A program made the translations under genes and the position numbers. The notes below the pieces were generated by a model that ran no database searches, was not told the origin of the DNA, and saw only the letters and a list, made by a program, of their open reading frames with translations. A stretch of 64,000 nt of DNA. Origin: Vibrio breoganii. Its GTDB lineage: Bacteria > Pseudomonadota > Gammaproteobacteria > Enterobacterales > Vibrionaceae. Positions 44,428-54,765 of this stretch are shown here, piece after piece. Position 1 is the first letter of the stretch; every line of letters starts with the position of its first letter. The stretch covers positions 930,001-994,000 of the forward strand of contig NZ_CP016177.1 in NCBI RefSeq assembly GCF_001677275.1, read 5' to 3'.

Positions 44428-46587
44428 TTAACCCTGAATGGTAAATGTTGCTGATAACGGAGCGTTTGAGTCGTTACCTATGAATACGTCTATCTCACCT
44501 GCATCATTGGTAAAGCACTCTTCAGCGCCATAGTATGCCAATGATTCGGGTGTAAGCGTTAACGCCACCTGTATTGACTCTGCAGGCTTAAGGGTTACTT
44601 TCTTGAATGCCTTGAGCTCTTTTACTGGGCGGGTAGTGGAAGCCACTTTTCGTCGAATGTAACACTGAACGGTTTCACGTGCGATAACGCTACCAAGGTT
44701 AGTCACGGTTACCAAAACCTGCTGGTCTTCATTAGGCGCAACCATTGCGTGGGAGAGTGTGACATCGCTAAATTCAAATTGGCTGTAGCTTAACCCAAAG
44801 CCAAATGGATACAGTGGGGTTTCTAAGCTGTCTTTGTAGGGGCGATATTCAGGGAAGCCACGCATTTTACCTATAGGTTTGCGAGCGTAATACATAGGTA
44901 TTTGCCCTGTGCTACGAGGGACTGTCATTGGCAATTTACCACTTGGAGATACCTCACCAAACAACAGCCTTGCCACCGCGGTGCCTGTTTCTGTTCCCGA
45001 CTGCCATGCTTGTAGCAGTGCATCGGCGTATCGCTCTGTCATCGGTGACGGAATAGGGCGTCCGGTACATTGAACGACAATTAAAGGCTTACCTGTTTCG
45101 CCTATCGCTTCTATGAGCTCTTCTTGACCAGGCGGTAGTGTCAGTTCAGCGATATTACGTGCTTCACCATTACGGCGTTGGCTTTCGCCGACACATAATA
45201 CGACCACATCAGCGCTGTTAGCACACTCAACCATTTCATCACTAAAGGTGGCGTGCTCAGTTAGAACCTCAACGTTTTTTACTAGGTTAGAAATGCCTTC
45301 TGCAATAGAGGTGACGTCACCTGTTTTACCGTCGAGACACCAAGAGCCAAGGTGTTGACGCTTGGAATGTGCATGAGGGCCGATCACTGCAACCTTGTAG
45401 GCTTTATCGCGTAAAGGCAATACTTGGTTGTCGTTCTTAAGCATGACAATGCTTTGTTCTGCTAGATCGAGGGCTTGAGCGACATGATCGGGGTGGCGAA
45501 GTATTGTTTTATGCCTATCTGGATCAACGTATGGGTTCTCAAATAGGCCAACCTTAAATTTCGCCTCTAACACTCGGCTGGTGGCAAGGTCGATGGCTTC
45601 CATTAATTTGGGGTCGTTCTCAACCAGCTGCGCTAAATGATCTTCGTAAGCTTCATTGGTCATGGCCATGTCGATGCCAGCCAATAGTGCCTTTTTGGCC
45701 GCGCCTGCGCCATCTTTAGTGACACCAAAATATTCAAGATCAGCAATTGATCCCCAATCACTGACAATCATACCGTCAAACCCGTTACCCTCCCTGAGCC
45801 AGCCATTGATGAGCTTTGAAGCGGATGAAGTTGGAGTGCCTCCAAGGTCATTGAACGCTGTCATTAAGGTGGCGACACCGGCTTCTACTGCTGATGCGAA
45901 AGCAGGTAGGTAGACGTTATGTAAGGTATTGTCTGTGATTTCCGTTGTGTCGTAATCACGACCTCCTTCTGCAGCACCATAACCCACAAAGTGTTTAGCG
46001 CAAGCAAGGATAGAGTCAGGGTCACTCAGGCTGTCACCTTGGAAACCTTTTACAACAGATTTAGCGAATTGCGAGCCGAGATACGGGTCTTCACCGCTAC
46101 TTTCAATAACGCGCCCCCAACGAGGGTCGCGGACTATATCTAGCATAGGGGCGAAGGTCCAATTGATACCCAGTGACGCCGCCTCTTTAGAGATGCTGCG
46201 ATACGCTTCTTGTACTAGTTCAGGGTTCCACGAGGCTGCTTGTGCTAAGGGGATAGGAAGCACCGTTGCTTGACCATAGATAACGTCTCTGGCAAAGATG
46301 ATTGGGATGCCCAATCGACTGCCTTCTACTGCGGCCTTTTGAATTTCGTTTAGCTGCGCTGGCTCTACCGTGTCAACAGGGTTGTTTCCTGCCCAAGCAG
46401 TCTCAGCTAAGATCTTCGAACCCCATTGTCCCTGTTTAACCTTAGCTAGATAATGCTGTTTATTGTTTTCGTAGTCATGCATCGGACATTGGCATAACTG
46501 GCCAATTTTCTCGGCTAAAGTCATGCGACCTAGCAAGTCATGTACGCGCTCTTTAACGGGTAATTTAGCGTCTAAATAAGCATTCAT
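44428..46587 (-). CDS. GH3 beta-glucosidase (or related glycosidase)
   Basis: 719 residues from the ATG at 46587, which has TAGGAG at the right distance; the longer frame from 46677 is unsupported. It has the GH3 N-terminal barrel, with the nucleophile aspartate in GMIVSDWGS, KHFVGYG before it, and FAPMLDIVRDPRWGR; the second sandwich domain (about 375-600) and the C-terminal fibronectin-III-like domain (about 630-715, VTVTNLGS). No signal peptide, so it is cytoplasmic and acts on imported oligosaccharides. It probably cleaves beta-glucosides or beta-xylosides. A terminator follows. Confidence 0.85.
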   Translation of the reverse strand: MNAYLDAKLPVKERVHDLLGRMTLAEKIGQLCQCPMHDYENNKQHYLAKVKQGQWGSKILAETAWAGNNPVDTVEPAQLNEIQKAAVEGSRLGIPIIFARDVIYGQATVLPIPLAQAASWNPELVQEAYRSISKEAASLGINWTFAPMLDIVRDPRWGRVIESSGEDPYLGSQFAKSVVKGFQGDSLSDPDSILACAKHFVGYGAAEGGRDYDTTEITDNTLHNVYLPAFASAVEAGVATLMTAFNDLGGTPTSSASKLINGWLREGNGFDGMIVSDWGSIADLEYFGVTKDGAGAAKKALLAGIDMAMTNEAYEDHLAQLVENDPKLMEAIDLATSRVLEAKFKVGLFENPYVDPDRHKTILRHPDHVAQALDLAEQSIVMLKNDNQVLPLRDKAYKVAVIGPHAHSKRQHLGSWCLDGKTGDVTSIAEGISNLVKNVEVLTEHATFSDEMVECANSADVVVLCVGESQRRNGEARNIAELTLPPGQEELIEAIGETGKPLIVVQCTGRPIPSPMTERYADALLQAWQSGTETGTAVARLLFGEVSPSGKLPMTVPRSTGQIPMYYARKPIGKMRGFPEYRPYKDSLETPLYPFGFGLSYSQFEFSDVTLSHAMVAPNEDQQVLVTVTNLGSVIARETVQCYIRRKVASTTRPVKELKAFKKVTLKPAESIQVALTLTPESLAYYGAEECFTNDAGEIDVFIGNDSNAPLSATFTIQG

Positions 46588-46749
46588 TACAGCTCCTAAA
46601 ATGGGATATATACCCTTGGAATTTTGGCAATGGCTTAGTTCAACATAGAACGCGTAAAGGGCATAAACTCTTTGCAAGTGAGATGCTAGAACATTGATGT
46701 ATATCGAGTTATTAACCCTTGTTAGATTCTTAAAACTAGAATCTAATGG

Positions 46750-47373
46750 TCAAGTCATTAGTTTAGGCACCAGTTCGGAAAGCGTTTGGGCAAACTTTTT
46801 GTGCTGATCGGCTGGCCAATGAATACCCTCTTTGGCGCAAGGTTTAATGAAAGTAGCAGCATCGAGAAAATGACAACCTAGCTCCTGCGAGCGCAACTGA
46901 TAATAATGAGCAAGTTGTTTGGATTTCTCCTCTGCGCAAGTAAAGCCCTCCATCGTTGTCGATGATTCAAATACCCAAGCAGGTGATACCAATAATACTT
47001 GTGGAGGGGTTTTCATAAATGCATGCTCAAATTTTTGCACCACCTCCACTAAGCGTGCCGCGCCCTTTGAGATATCGCTAGCGGTGACACTAAAGCGAGA
47101 TTTTAGGTCGTTGGTGCCTAGCAGTATGACTACCAAATCTGGGTGATGACTCTCTAGGCAGGGAAGAAGATAATCTAGCCCTTTTTTCCCAGGAGCATAT
47201 GGGTCTTCTAGTGTTGTGGTTCGGCTATTTTGCCCTTCTTCTATGATGCGATAATGTGGCGAAAGGTGCTGTTGTAATAGCATAGGCCAACGCTCGTTTT
47301 CATTGTATCGGCGCGGCAGATCCGGCGAGTATCCCCAGGTGTTTGAATCACCAAAGCAGAGCACAGTTGTCAT
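46750..47373 (-). CDS. SGNH/GDSL hydrolase (arylesterase-like)
   Basis: 207 residues, no signal peptide. Blocks: the nucleophile serine in CFGDSNTWGY, the glycine region with RTTTLEDPY, the block III GTND, and a C-terminal block V EGIHWPADQH. Usually the triad aspartate is three residues before histidine (DxxH); here it is glutamate, a conservative change. Enzymes of this type remove acetyl or other acyl groups, for example from sugars, which would fit the upstream GH3 gene (160 bases away, same strand). Confidence 0.75.
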   Translation of the reverse strand: MTTVLCFGDSNTWGYSPDLPRRYNENERWPMLLQQHLSPHYRIIEEGQNSRTTTLEDPYAPGKKGLDYLLPCLESHHPDLVVILLGTNDLKSRFSVTASDISKGAARLVEVVQKFEHAFMKTPPQVLLVSPAWVFESSTTMEGFTCAEEKSKQLAHYYQLRSQELGCHFLDAATFIKPCAKEGIHWPADQHKKFAQTLSELVPKLMT

Positions 47374-47443
47374 CTAATTAATCCCTTCAGAAAGTGGTTA
47401 TGAAGTCAGAGTTCGGCTGGTAAATAACGTCGTCATTCCAATT

Positions 47444-48124
47444 CTATATTGCTCTATTTCTTGCCAAATAACAGTCTTTTCGATTATCTAGCCAGAGTTC
47501 ATGTTGCTGCATAACCATAGAAAATAGCGAGCTTTGTAGGTAATCATTTAGCCATTTTCGTAGATTAGGGTAGGGGCTTTGACGAAAGCGCTGTTTGTCG
47601 ACTTTGGCGAACTTACGCATAAAAGGAAATAGCGCAATATCCACTAGGCTTTCGTTTTCTGAGAACAAATAGGGGTGCTTGCTTAGCCTTGCCTCAAGTG
47701 AGCTCACATATTCTTCGCAAGCTTCGCGACATTCTTGTAGGTTGTCGTTGTGATAGCGCTTGGCGCAGCTGTAGGCGTCAAATAAAGGAATGAAAGTGTG
47801 TTCAAACTCAGTAATGAAAGAGGTCATCCAAGGTAATGCTTGAGGGTCTTCGCGGCGCAATAGATTATCAGGATCATCTTGCCTTAAAGCCCACAACATA
47901 ATCTCTAAGCTTTCTTCTAAGACCACGGCTGCGCCTGTTTCATTCTTTGTCAGAACCAATACAGGCACACTGCCTTTGGGGGAGGCGAGTAGCATTTCGT
48001 TGGGTTTGTTGTCGAGTTTAATAGCTCGAATGAGCACCTGCTGATTGGCCTTTATAAGCGCAGTTCTTGCTCTCATAGCATAGGGGCAGTGCTGCAGTGA
48101 ATAGAGTATTGGCATGTTTTTCAT
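47444..48124 (-). CDS. Glutathione S-transferase family protein (second)
   Basis: 226 residues. The thioredoxin-like half begins with LYSLQHCPYAMRARTALIKAN (cysteine in CPYAMR as in GrxB/GST-type proteins), then SPKGSVPVLVL with cis-proline and VVLEESLEIMLWAL. The C-terminal helical half ends DIALFPFMRKFAKVD. It may serve as a glutaredoxin 2-like or GST enzyme. An ATG three codons later (48115) is an alternative start. Confidence 0.8.
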   Translation of the reverse strand: MKNMPILYSLQHCPYAMRARTALIKANQQVLIRAIKLDNKPNEMLLASPKGSVPVLVLTKNETGAAVVLEESLEIMLWALRQDDPDNLLRREDPQALPWMTSFITEFEHTFIPLFDAYSCAKRYHNDNLQECREACEEYVSSLEARLSKHPYLFSENESLVDIALFPFMRKFAKVDKQRFRQSPYPNLRKWLNDYLQSSLFSMVMQQHELWLDNRKDCYLARNRAI

Positions 48125-48492
48125 ACGCTTAAGTGTAGTGAAGAAAACCGTGAAGCTACTTTTTGTTGTACAGTTTATTGGTTTTATTTTGAATACAACG
48201 TAAGTTTTGTGAGCCAGTAAACTTGACTAACTCTTCGCCAACTCGTTAGTATTGGCGCATCACTTCTTTCGGAGACTACGCCAATATGAATAACTAAACC
48301 TGTCATCCATTTTTCATTTTATTTTTGGATTTACAGGGTTAGTAGGCGTAGCTCACTTACCGATATTTCGTTGCACCAGACATTAATCTAGTTTCTCCAC
48401 GCGTTGCGTGTGTTGGCGTCGATCTCATCTCAAAACTGCATTTATCATTGCATTAGCTGCGGCTGTTGTCCCTGTCTTACAGGAGGCAAATT
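48125..48492. other. Leader and intergenic region upstream of the ABC-F gene
   Basis: About 370 bases. It contains TTGGCGCATC/…ACGCCAA inverted segments near 48253-48284 and a tiny frame (ATG AAT AAC TAA) beginning near 48286. ABC-F genes of the antibiotic-resistance type are often controlled by attenuation in their leader; this is only suggestive. A TTG in frame at 48466 precedes the true ATG. Confidence 0.3.
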
Positions 48493-50061
48493 ATGCCAGT
48501 ATTACAGGCTAACAATATTAGCCATCAATTTGATAACGGTGATATGCCGTTTCAACACCTATCTTGCTCTATGAACCAGCGACGTGTTGGGTTGGTTGGG
48601 CGCAATGGCGTCGGAAAGTCGCTGTTTGCCTCTATATTGAGCGGAGAGATAACGCCATCTGATGGCAAGGTGACCTTACCCTCTTCGTTTGCGACTTATC
48701 GCCAGCAACCCTCAGAATTGCTCTCTAGCGACCGCACCATTGCGCAGTTTCTGGGTAAAGATAAGGTGCTTGAGGCGATCGGTAAGATTGAAGCGGGTGA
48801 CAGCTCTGAACACTGGTTCGAACTCGTGGGTGAGCAGTGGGATCTTGCTATTCGGCTAGAAAATCAGTTGCAAGCAATAGGCTTACTACCGCGCTCAGAC
48901 ACACTTTGTTCCGACCTTAGTGGAGGGCAATTGGCACGATTGCAACTATGGCAATTGTTTGAACAAGACGTTGAGCTTCTGATTCTCGATGAACCCTCAA
49001 ACCACCTAGATGTAGCTGCCAAGCAGTGGTTGATAGAAGCTATGCGCTCTTTTGAGGGGGCTATTTTACTGATCAGTCACGACCGTGAACTGCTTCGTCA
49101 AATGGATGAGATCTGGGAGTTGTCGGGTTTGGGCCTTACCGTATTTGGCGGGAGCTATGACGACTATGAAGAACATAAACGCACTGAGCTAAGGGCTGTC
49201 GAGCGCCACTTAGCCAATGTAAGCAAGCAAGCTAAGCGTTTAGAGGAGCAAGCGCAGCGCAATCGCGAAAAGGCAGAGCAAAGAGCGGCGCAAGGAAATA
49301 AACAGCGCAAAGAGGGAAGTCAGCCAAAGATTTTACTGGATGCGAAAAAGGATCAAGCGACCGCACGAGCCTCAAATCGCAGTAAGAATGAGCAGCTTCG
49401 CCAAGCTCACTTGCAAGATAAAGCACACACATTGAAATCGAGAAAAGAGCAATTGGAGAGTCAAAGGCTATATCTTGCGGATACTCAAAGTAGCTCACGA
49501 AAAGTGATTTCACTGCTTGAGGGGATATTGCCATTTGGCCATGCACAGCCGATTACGTTGCAGTTATATGCGGATGACAAGGTGCATCTTATGGGGAGTA
49601 ACGGAAGTGGCAAGTCGACGCTATTAAAGGTATTACTTGGAGAGTTCGCACTTAAGTGGGGCGAGTTGCAAATCAATACACCCGTGTATTACCTAGATCA
49701 ACACTTTGGCGGTATTGATGTCGAACTTTCTATATTTGAGAATTTGATGCAGCAATGTGCAGGCATGCAAGAGAGCGATGCGAGAACCTTGCTTGCAGGT
49801 ATCGGTTTTCGTCGCGACCAGGTATTTCGCCTTGCTAAAGTGCTCAGCGGCGGCGAGAAAATGAAGCTTGCTATGCTCATTGTCAGTCATCAGCCAACAC
49901 AGCCACTTCTTTTACTCGATGAGCCTGACAATCACTTAGATCTTGATTCGAAGATGATGCTGGCTGCCGCGCTGCAGATTTACCAAGGAGGGTTTATTTT
50001 GGTGAGCCATGATCAAGATTTTTCCAAAGAATCTGGCGTTTCTCGGCAGGTTCAGCTTTAA
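48493..50061 (+). CDS. ABC-F family ATPase
   Basis: 522 residues from the ATG at 48493, preceded by AGGAGG; the TTG at 48466 is not needed. Two ABC ATPase domains on one chain without membrane spans: Walker A GRNGVGKS (36-43) with signature LSGGQ and LLILDEPSNHLD; second Walker A GSNGSGKST with LSGGEK and LLLLDEPDNHLD. Between them is a basic, coiled-coil-like linker (about 230-330). ABC-F proteins bind the ribosomal E site and affect translation or protect against antibiotics. A subgroup cannot be fixed from sequence alone. Confidence 0.85.
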   Translation: MPVLQANNISHQFDNGDMPFQHLSCSMNQRRVGLVGRNGVGKSLFASILSGEITPSDGKVTLPSSFATYRQQPSELLSSDRTIAQFLGKDKVLEAIGKIEAGDSSEHWFELVGEQWDLAIRLENQLQAIGLLPRSDTLCSDLSGGQLARLQLWQLFEQDVELLILDEPSNHLDVAAKQWLIEAMRSFEGAILLISHDRELLRQMDEIWELSGLGLTVFGGSYDDYEEHKRTELRAVERHLANVSKQAKRLEEQAQRNREKAEQRAAQGNKQRKEGSQPKILLDAKKDQATARASNRSKNEQLRQAHLQDKAHTLKSRKEQLESQRLYLADTQSSSRKVISLLEGILPFGHAQPITLQLYADDKVHLMGSNGSGKSTLLKVLLGEFALKWGELQINTPVYYLDQHFGGIDVELSIFENLMQQCAGMQESDARTLLAGIGFRRDQVFRLAKVLSGGEKMKLAMLIVSHQPTQPLLLLDEPDNHLDLDSKMMLAAALQIYQGGFILVSHDQDFSKESGVSRQVQL

Positions 50062-50444
50062 GCTGCGATAAATACCCTTGTCTAATCCTGAGCCAGCGCG
50101 AATAGCGCTGGCTCATTACTGTACCTTGTAAATGTCGGTTATGCCTCAAACTCGCCACCTTCCAATCTAGAAATTGATCTAGATTATCAAGTCATTGATT
50201 TACTGAATATTATTGTTAAAAAGGCAATTTCAATTCACGTTTTTAATCCTCATTCTTTGATACAACAGAATATACCTACTACTTTTGTAGTAATTGCGTG
50301 CCCCGTTGCCAGATAGAAATTTGTTTGGTGATGAGAGGTCAAAGTGGCGCTCATAAACCTAGTTGTAGATATTTTCACTCACGCCGATGGTTTAGTTCGG
50401 TCTTTTAGTATGTGCAAAAGTATCGCTAAACAAAGGAAACTATT
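50062..50444. other. Intergenic region ABC-F to torY-like
   Basis: About 380 bases. It starts with a strong inverted repeat (50090-50114) and continues AT-rich to the promoter of the TMAO reductase genes. A TorR or similar regulator site would be expected but cannot be recognised with confidence. Confidence 0.4.
50090..50114 (+). terminator. Hairpin, probable terminator of the ABC-F gene
   Basis: A perfect 10-bp stem, GAGCCAGCGC with GCGCTGGCTC, around GAATA, 29 bases after the ABC-F stop. There is no proper T run behind it, so it may not be rho-independent. Confidence 0.5.
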
Positions 50445-51536
50445 ATGAAGAAACGTTATATCGCTTTGATTGCACTAATCGGTGTCGGTATTGGCTGGCT
50501 CAGCCTAGGTGGTACAGCTGCAATACTCCACTATACCTCTAGCACTGAATTTTGTGTGTCTTGCCACACTATGGAAAAACCACTTTTAGAGTACCAAGGT
50601 TCTGTGCATTTCAGTAACCAAAAAGGGATTCGCGCTGAATGTGCTGACTGTCATATCCCTGAGGAACCACTGGATTACTTGATTACGAAAATTCGTGCCT
50701 CGAAAGACATTTATCACGAGTTTGTCACCGGCAAAATTGATACCGATGAAAAATATGAGCAGCATCGTTTAGGCATGGCTGAAATGGTGTGGGAGCAGAT
50801 GCGTGAAAACGACTCGGCTACGTGTCGCTCTTGTCATAGTTGGGAAGCAATGGAAACCTATGACCAATCGGCGAGCGCGCAAGATATGCATGCTTATGCG
50901 CAGACAAGCGGTGAGACCTGTATTGATTGTCACAAAGGGGTTGCACACTTCCCACCACAAATGGAACTCGACACTTCAGAGTTCGATCATCTATTTGACC
51001 TCGCTAAAAATACTCAGCCAAACGCTGAAAATGTTTATCCGATTGAAAGAATTCAAATGGGTGAGCTTGCGACGATTAACCCAACCGTTAAATTGGCAAC
51101 CGTTGAGAGTGATGGTGACAAGCGCACCGTTAAGGTTTCCGGTTATCAAATGAAGGGCGCTGAGACGGTTATTTATATGGGCGAAGGGCAACGTGCAATT
51201 CTGGCCACACTAACAGAAAAAGGTATTGGCGAACTTAAGCTGGGTGAGCCTAAAACAGATGCCTACGGCAACGAATGGCGCACTGCTGAGCTGACCGGTT
51301 CTATCGAAGACCCTGTTCTTGACTCTGCTGAACCACTTTGGGCTTACGCCGAGCAGTTAGATAATGTTTATTGTGCAACATGTCATGCCAAGATTGCACC
51401 GCATCACTTTACAGTTAACTCATGGGGACCCGTTGCTAAGAGCATGGGAGACCGAACTGATATTACAGAGTTAAACCTTGAGATCTTAACTAAATTCTTC
51501 CAAAACCACGCTAAAGACGTGGCAAATCATGAATAA
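50445..51536 (+). CDS. torY: Pentahaem c-type cytochrome, TMAO reductase partner
   Basis: 363 residues, near the length of E. coli TorY (366) and shorter than TorC (390). An N-terminal signal anchor (about 5-28) keeps it in the inner membrane facing the periplasm. Five CxxCH haem sites are present: CVSCH, CADCH, CRSCH, CIDCH and, near the C-terminus, CATCH. It belongs to the NapC/TorC family and would pass electrons from menaquinol to the reductase. The next gene starts 13 bases after its stop, so the two form an operon. Choice of torY rather than torC rests on length and neighbour. Confidence 0.85.
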   Translation: MKKRYIALIALIGVGIGWLSLGGTAAILHYTSSTEFCVSCHTMEKPLLEYQGSVHFSNQKGIRAECADCHIPEEPLDYLITKIRASKDIYHEFVTGKIDTDEKYEQHRLGMAEMVWEQMRENDSATCRSCHSWEAMETYDQSASAQDMHAYAQTSGETCIDCHKGVAHFPPQMELDTSEFDHLFDLAKNTQPNAENVYPIERIQMGELATINPTVKLATVESDGDKRTVKVSGYQMKGAETVIYMGEGQRAILATLTEKGIGELKLGEPKTDAYGNEWRTAELTGSIEDPVLDSAEPLWAYAEQLDNVYCATCHAKIAPHHFTVNSWGPVAKSMGDRTDITELNLEILTKFFQNHAKDVANHE

Positions 51537-51549
51537 GGACGATGTGACT

Positions 51550-54000
51550 ATGACTAATATTTCTCGTCGCGGTTTTTTGAAAGGTGCAGGTGCCTCTGCA
51601 GGTGCACTCGCTATTTCATCTATTGCCCCGTTGCCTGCCAGTGCAGCGACTGGTCGTTCTGACTCATTGATCCTAACCGCCAGTCGAATGGGACCATTAT
51701 TGTGTGAAGTCAAAGATGGTCAGTTGGTGTCAACTAAAAGTGGTTTAGCTCAGACGGTTCCAAACAGCTTACAGCTTACCGGCCCTTCACAGGTGCACAC
51801 CAAAGCGCGTGTTAAGTATCCGATGGTCCGTAAGGGCTATCTAGAAAACCCGAGCAACCCGCAAGGGGTTCGAGGGCGTGATGAATTTGTTCAGGTGTCT
51901 TGGGATAATGCCTACAAGCTGATTCATGAACAACACATGCGCATTCGCAAGCAGTATGGTCCCGCGTCGGTGTTCGCAGGCTCTTACGGCTGGCGTTCAA
52001 GTGGCATTTTGCATAAAGCTCAAACCTTGCTGCAACGCTATATGAGTATGGCTGGAGGCTATTCTGGTCATCTAGGGGATTACTCTACGGGTGCCGCACA
52101 GGTGATTATGCCTCACGTTGTAGGCTCTATCGAAGTGTACGAGCAACAAACTACTTACCCTGTGATTTTAGAAAATAGCGATGTAGTAGTGCTTTGGGGG
52201 CTTAACCCTCTTAATACCTTGAAAATTGCTTGGTCTTCAACAGATGGACAAGGGCTTGAGTTCTTCCATCAGCTGAAAAAGTCAGGCAAAACCATCATCA
52301 TTATTGACCCAATGCGCTCAGAAACGGCGGAGTTCTTTGGTGATGCCGCGCAATGGATTGCCCCTAATCCGCAATCTGACGTGGCATTGATGATGGGCGT
52401 CGCACATCAACTGCTTGCCAATAAACAGCACGATACCGAGTTCCTTGATAAATACACCGTCGGCTTTGATAAGTTTGAAGCGTACTTGATGGGTAAAGAG
52501 GACGGCGTCGAGAAAACACCGCAGTGGGCCGCTGAAATCAGTGGTGTATCGGTGAAACAAATCGAGCTGCTGGCTAAGATCTTTAACGAAAACCGCACCA
52601 TGCTCATGGGTGGTTGGGGAATGCAGCGTCAGCAATACGGCGAACAGCGTCATTGGATGCTAACTACTTTGGCGTCAATGCTAGGGCAAGTGGGTTTACC
52701 TGGTGGTGGCTTTGGTTATTCATATCATTACTCCAATGGGGGCAACCCAACCCGTGATGCAGGCGTTCTTCCTGCTATCTCGCCTACATTAGGTGGCGCA
52801 TCTGCTGGTGGTAATGACTGGGCTATTCAGGGGTCAGTTACCGCATTTCCAGTTGCTCGCATCGTTGAGTGTCTTGAGCGACCAGGATCTCAGTTTCAGC
52901 ATAACGGCCATACACTGACATTCCCTGAACTGAAGATGATCTGGTGGGCAGGTGGTGCCAACTTTACCCATCACCAAGACACCAATCGCTTGATTAAGGC
53001 GTGGCAAAAACCAGAATTAATTGTTATCTCTGAACCGTATTGGACCGCTGCGGCAAAACACGCAGATATAGTGTTGCCAATTACGACGTCGTTTGAGCGT
53101 AACGATTTGACCATGACGGGAGACTACTCAAACCAACACTTGGTTCCAATGAAGCAAGCGGTTGAACCGCAGTTTGAATCGCGTAGTGACCTGGACGTTT
53201 TTTCTGACATGGCTGAATATCTACGACCTGGCGGTAAAAATGTGTATATGGAAAACAAGACCGAGATGGAATGGTTGCGTGATTTCTATAAGGTAGCTCA
53301 ACAAGGTGGACGCAATGCCCGTGTGCCTATGATGAACTTCTCCAAGTTCTGGGAAGCGAATGAGCTGATCGAGATGAAGTGGAATGAGAAAAACGCGCAA
53401 TTTGTTCGTTTTGGTGATTTCCGTGAAGATCCTGTGATGAATCCATTAGGTACACCAAGTGGCAAGATCGAGATCTTCTCTAAAACCATTGAAGGCTACA
53501 AGCTAGAAGACTGTCCTCCACACCCAACATGGATTGAGCCTACCGAATGGGCGGCAAACTATAAGCAGGGTGAGTTGCAGTTAATGACCTCTCACGCGGC
53601 GCATCGTCTGCACAGCCAGTTTAACTATGCGGATATTCGTAAGGAGTATGCGATACAAAACCGCGAACCTATTACGATTCACCCAGAAGATGCCAAAGCA
53701 CGTGGAATAAGCGATGGTGATCTTGTTCGCGCCTTTAATGATCGCGGGCAAGTGCTTGTTGGGGCTCACGTCTCTGATGGAATTAAACAGGGCAGTGTGT
53801 GTATACACGAGGGTGCATGGCCAGATCTTGATCCTAAGACAGGCATGTGTAAAAACGGTGGACCGAACGTGCTCACCATGGATATTCCAACCTCTCGCCT
53901 AGCCAATGGTAACTGCGGTAACTCTGGCGTGGTTAGAATTGAGAAGTTTGTCGGTGAAGCGCCAACGCTAACCGCATTTACACCACCTAAGAATGGGTAA
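51550..54000 (+). CDS. torZ: TMAO reductase, molybdopterin subunit
   Basis: 816 residues from the ATG at 51550; ATG 51529 overlaps the previous gene and is less likely. A Tat signal is present (SRRGFLKG, then the hydrophobic region ending PASAAT). The DMSO/TMAO reductase family core follows, with the molybdenum-ligand serine S179 in [11 protein letters not shown] and the cofactor-binding stretches [11 protein letters not shown] and IIIDPMRSE. It reduces trimethylamine N-oxide to trimethylamine in the periplasm during anaerobic respiration. Size matches TorZ (809) better than TorA (848). No torD chaperone gene follows. A strong terminator is present downstream. Confidence 0.85.
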   Translation: MTNISRRGFLKGAGASAGALAISSIAPLPASAATGRSDSLILTASRMGPLLCEVKDGQLVSTKSGLAQTVPNSLQLTGPSQVHTKARVKYPMVRKGYLENPSNPQGVRGRDEFVQVSWDNAYKLIHEQHMRIRKQYGPASVFAGSYGWRSSGILHKAQTLLQRYMSMAGGYSGHLGDYSTGAAQVIMPHVVGSIEVYEQQTTYPVILENSDVVVLWGLNPLNTLKIAWSSTDGQGLEFFHQLKKSGKTIIIIDPMRSETAEFFGDAAQWIAPNPQSDVALMMGVAHQLLANKQHDTEFLDKYTVGFDKFEAYLMGKEDGVEKTPQWAAEISGVSVKQIELLAKIFNENRTMLMGGWGMQRQQYGEQRHWMLTTLASMLGQVGLPGGGFGYSYHYSNGGNPTRDAGVLPAISPTLGGASAGGNDWAIQGSVTAFPVARIVECLERPGSQFQHNGHTLTFPELKMIWWAGGANFTHHQDTNRLIKAWQKPELIVISEPYWTAAAKHADIVLPITTSFERNDLTMTGDYSNQHLVPMKQAVEPQFESRSDLDVFSDMAEYLRPGGKNVYMENKTEMEWLRDFYKVAQQGGRNARVPMMNFSKFWEANELIEMKWNEKNAQFVRFGDFREDPVMNPLGTPSGKIEIFSKTIEGYKLEDCPPHPTWIEPTEWAANYKQGELQLMTSHAAHRLHSQFNYADIRKEYAIQNREPITIHPEDAKARGISDGDLVRAFNDRGQVLVGAHVSDGIKQGSVCIHEGAWPDLDPKTGMCKNGGPNVLTMDIPTSRLANGNCGNSGVVRIEKFVGEAPTLTAFTPPKNG

Positions 54001-54033
54001 ATCCCAGCGCTAAAGTAGAGTGCTAAAAATGAG

Positions 54034-54062
54034 AGAGGCAACAGCAGTGTTGCCTCTTTTTT
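54034..54062 (+). terminator. Rho-independent terminator of the TMAO reductase operon
   Basis: A 10-bp perfect stem, AGAGGCAACA with TGTTGCCTCT, a GCAG loop and a T run, 33 bases after the torZ stop. Confidence 0.95.
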
Positions 54063-54129
54063 ATTGAGCTTAAGTTGCCGTGCAATGGATTTGCTACAGT
54101 GATAACAGGGTTTCAATCTGAGGGTACGC

Positions 54130-54669
54130 ATGCTAACAAAAGAAAACACAGGGCTTATCGTCGTGGATGTTCAGGGGAAATTGGCCCGGCTGGTACATGA
54201 CAGCGAGGCTTTGATTTCTAATTGCACAAAGCTGATTACTGGCGCGCAGATATTGGGGCTCCCCATAGTTGTACTCGAACAAAATCCTGAAAAGTTGGGC
54301 CCTACAGTGGATGAGATTGCGACGCTTTTTGGAGACGTAACGCCCATAGAGAAATTTACGTTTAATGGCTGTGAGTCGGCCACTTTTGTTGAAGCAGTTA
54401 AAGCCCATGGCGTAGATACTTGGCTAGTCTGCGGTATTGAAGCGCATATTTGTGTGTATCAAACGGCAACAGGGTTGGCAGAGCTTGGTTATAAGGTTGA
54501 ACTGGTCAGTGATTGTGTGTCGTCTCGTACTCTAGATAATCAGCATCTAGGGATAACTCGCATCATTGAGGGTGGCGCTGCGGTTACGGGGCTAGAGATG
54601 TGTTTGTACGAACTGGTGGGGGATTGCAGGGCGTCAGAGTTTAAGTCGATTTTGCAGCTAATTCGCTAA
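54130..54669 (+). CDS. Isochorismatase-like cysteine hydrolase
   Basis: 179 residues. The alpha/beta hydrolase triad of the isochorismatase-like family is present: D13 in LIVVDVQ, K75 in IEKFTFNG and C108 in GIEAHICV (after the cis-peptide). The YcaC/nicotinamidase-like branch is the nearest. Cytoplasmic. The substrate is unknown, and no linked pathway gene is adjacent. Preceded by the terminator of the reductase operon, so it has its own promoter. Confidence 0.85.
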   Translation: MLTKENTGLIVVDVQGKLARLVHDSEALISNCTKLITGAQILGLPIVVLEQNPEKLGPTVDEIATLFGDVTPIEKFTFNGCESATFVEAVKAHGVDTWLVCGIEAHICVYQTATGLAELGYKVELVSDCVSSRTLDNQHLGITRIIEGGAAVTGLEMCLYELVGDCRASEFKSILQLIR

Positions 54670-54716
54670 CAGAGTGCCTTTGCAGACAACACAAATAGGT
54701 AAAAACTAGAAACGCA

Positions 54717-54743
54717 AAAAGGACTGGCCATAGCCAATCCTTT
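54717..54743 (-). terminator. Terminator of the VOC gene
   Basis: On the minus strand AAGGATTGGC pairs with GCCAGTCCTT around a short loop, followed by TTT. It lies 23 bases after the VOC gene stop codon. Confidence 0.8.
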
Positions 54744-54765
54744 CTCATTTCACTTACTGTCTCGA

